The notes below the pieces were generated by a model. The model saw only the letters and a program-made list of their open reading frames with translations, was not told the DNA's origin and made no database searches. From NCBI RefSeq assembly GCF_021390715.1, contig NZ_JAJGWT010000009.1:1-64000 (forward strand): a stretch of 64,000 nucleotides of DNA, given 5' to 3'. This DNA comes from Tenacibaculum piscium. GTDB lineage: Bacteria; Bacteroidota; Bacteroidia; Flavobacteriales; Flavobacteriaceae. The position numbers were made by a program, and so were the translations under genes. Below are positions 63,515 through 64,000 of the stretch, piece by piece; the stretch's first letter is position 1; each line of letters starts with the position of its first letter.

Positions 63515-64000
63515 TTAAGATTTCTTCACATTCTGAATTACAGAAAGCGCCACATACAATATAATTATTAAAGGAATCGCGACTAATTTTAGTACAATTA
63601 ATAATAAAACACAAATTGCTAAAAACATATATTTTAACGCATTTTCTTTAAATCCGAAGGTTTTGAATTTCAACGCAAATAACGGAATTTCAGCATTCAT
63701 TAAAAAAGTCAAAACAGCCGTTATCATCACTAAAAAATAAGGGTTATTAATTAAATCAACAAAAAAAACTTGATTTGAATATTCCGCAATTAATGGCAAC
63801 GAAATTACAAATAACGCCATTGCAGGAGTTGGAAGTCCTATAAAAGAATCTGATTGGCGAGTATCAATATTAAAATTAGCCAAGCGATAACAAGCTCCCA
63901 ACGTTAATAACAAACCGATATACGGCAAATTACTACCCGTTGCTCCGTAAATATCTACGCCAAAATAACCCACTGCATCAACATCTAAAGCCGTTACGAA
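63515..64000 (-). CDS. pssA: CDP-diacylglycerol-serine O-phosphatidyltransferase, C-terminal part
   Basis: Partial: the frame runs off the right edge (FVTALDVDAVGYFGVDIYGATG...). A Val codon (GTG) at 63973 is internal, not a start. Visible are the downstream membrane helices of a CDP-alcohol phosphatidyltransferase, with LGACYRLANFNID, SDSFIGLPTPAMALFVI and a hydrophobic C-terminus. The catalytic DGxxAR...G...D motif should lie beyond the window. In Bacteroidota PssA makes phosphatidylserine for phosphatidylethanolamine. Confidence 0.82.
   Translation of the reverse strand, partial: FVTALDVDAVGYFGVDIYGATGSNLPYIGLLLTLGACYRLANFNIDTRQSDSFIGLPTPAMALFVISLPLIAEYSNQVFFVDLINNPYFLVMITAVLTFLMNAEIPLFALKFKTFGFKENALKYMFLAICVLLLIVLKLVAIPLIIILYVALSVIQNVKKS

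Overview
The window is AT-rich chromosomal DNA from a member of the Bacteroidota, most likely a marine Flavobacteriaceae of the Tenacibaculum/Polaribacter type. Supporting signs are TANNTTTG-type -7 promoter boxes, near absence of Shine-Dalgarno sequences, TonB-dependent receptors with CarboxypepD-like N-terminal domains, bacillithiol synthesis (bshA), a split transketolase, a long-form HisG, and the ferredoxin / acyl-CoA reductase / serC gene order. The genus is an inference. I saw no rRNA, tRNA, CRISPR array, transposase, prophage or plasmid gene. Most of the window is conserved housekeeping DNA; the accessory parts are 1-10 kb and the intergenic repeats.

Layout. 1-430: a nested palindromic repeat with two 155-bp arms; a relative lies at 19.84-20.23 kb. 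438-3338: a cysteine-rich protein of unknown function and a lipoprotein cytochrome c, each preceded by matching palindromes (ATGAY-AAAT-RTCAT). 3.3-10.0 kb: a probable aminophosphonate catabolic locus with an XRE-cupin regulator, phosphonatase-like HAD hydrolase, FAD amine oxidoreductase, DUF5690 membrane transporter and TonB receptor. 10.2-16.1 kb: two small genes, then thrA-thrB-thrC behind a Thr/Ile-rich leader peptide. 16.3-26.5 kb: acyl-CoA ligase, an extended RluA pseudouridine synthase, UMF1-type MFS, M48 lipoprotein protease, alpha/beta hydrolase and a second TonB receptor. 26.6-36.3 kb: ferredoxin, then a long rightward run of acyl-CoA reductase, serC, a serA homologue that has lost its catalytic residues, DUF1015, YggS, DnaQ/GIY-YIG protein, K+ channel, miaA and DUF1853. 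36.4-38.1 kb: an EamA transporter and an NAD(P)-binding protein.

38.2-46.6 kb: a complete histidine operon (hisG-D-C-B-H-A-F-IE) followed by a methyltransferase, behind a His-rich leader peptide and an intrinsic terminator. 46.9-54.4 kb: typA, a small LETM1-like protein, proline dehydrogenase, aroB, dps, a secreted unknown, a DUF1328 membrane protein and an AraC regulator. dps and DUF1328 share a promoter design with two direct half-sites 21 bp apart. 54.7-64 kb: an outer-membrane beta-barrel protein, bshA, the N-terminal half of transketolase without its partner, a GATase-like periplasmic protein, dnaB, a DUF3810 metalloprotease-like membrane protein, a lipoprotein, pepT and a truncated phosphatidylserine synthase.

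The most interesting points are the apparently dead SerA homologue beside an intact SerC, the AraC-type dual promoters, the two amino-acid attenuators, the transport design of the phosphonate locus, and the nested intergenic palindromes. All functions are read from sequence motifs and recalled family knowledge; no database search was possible.
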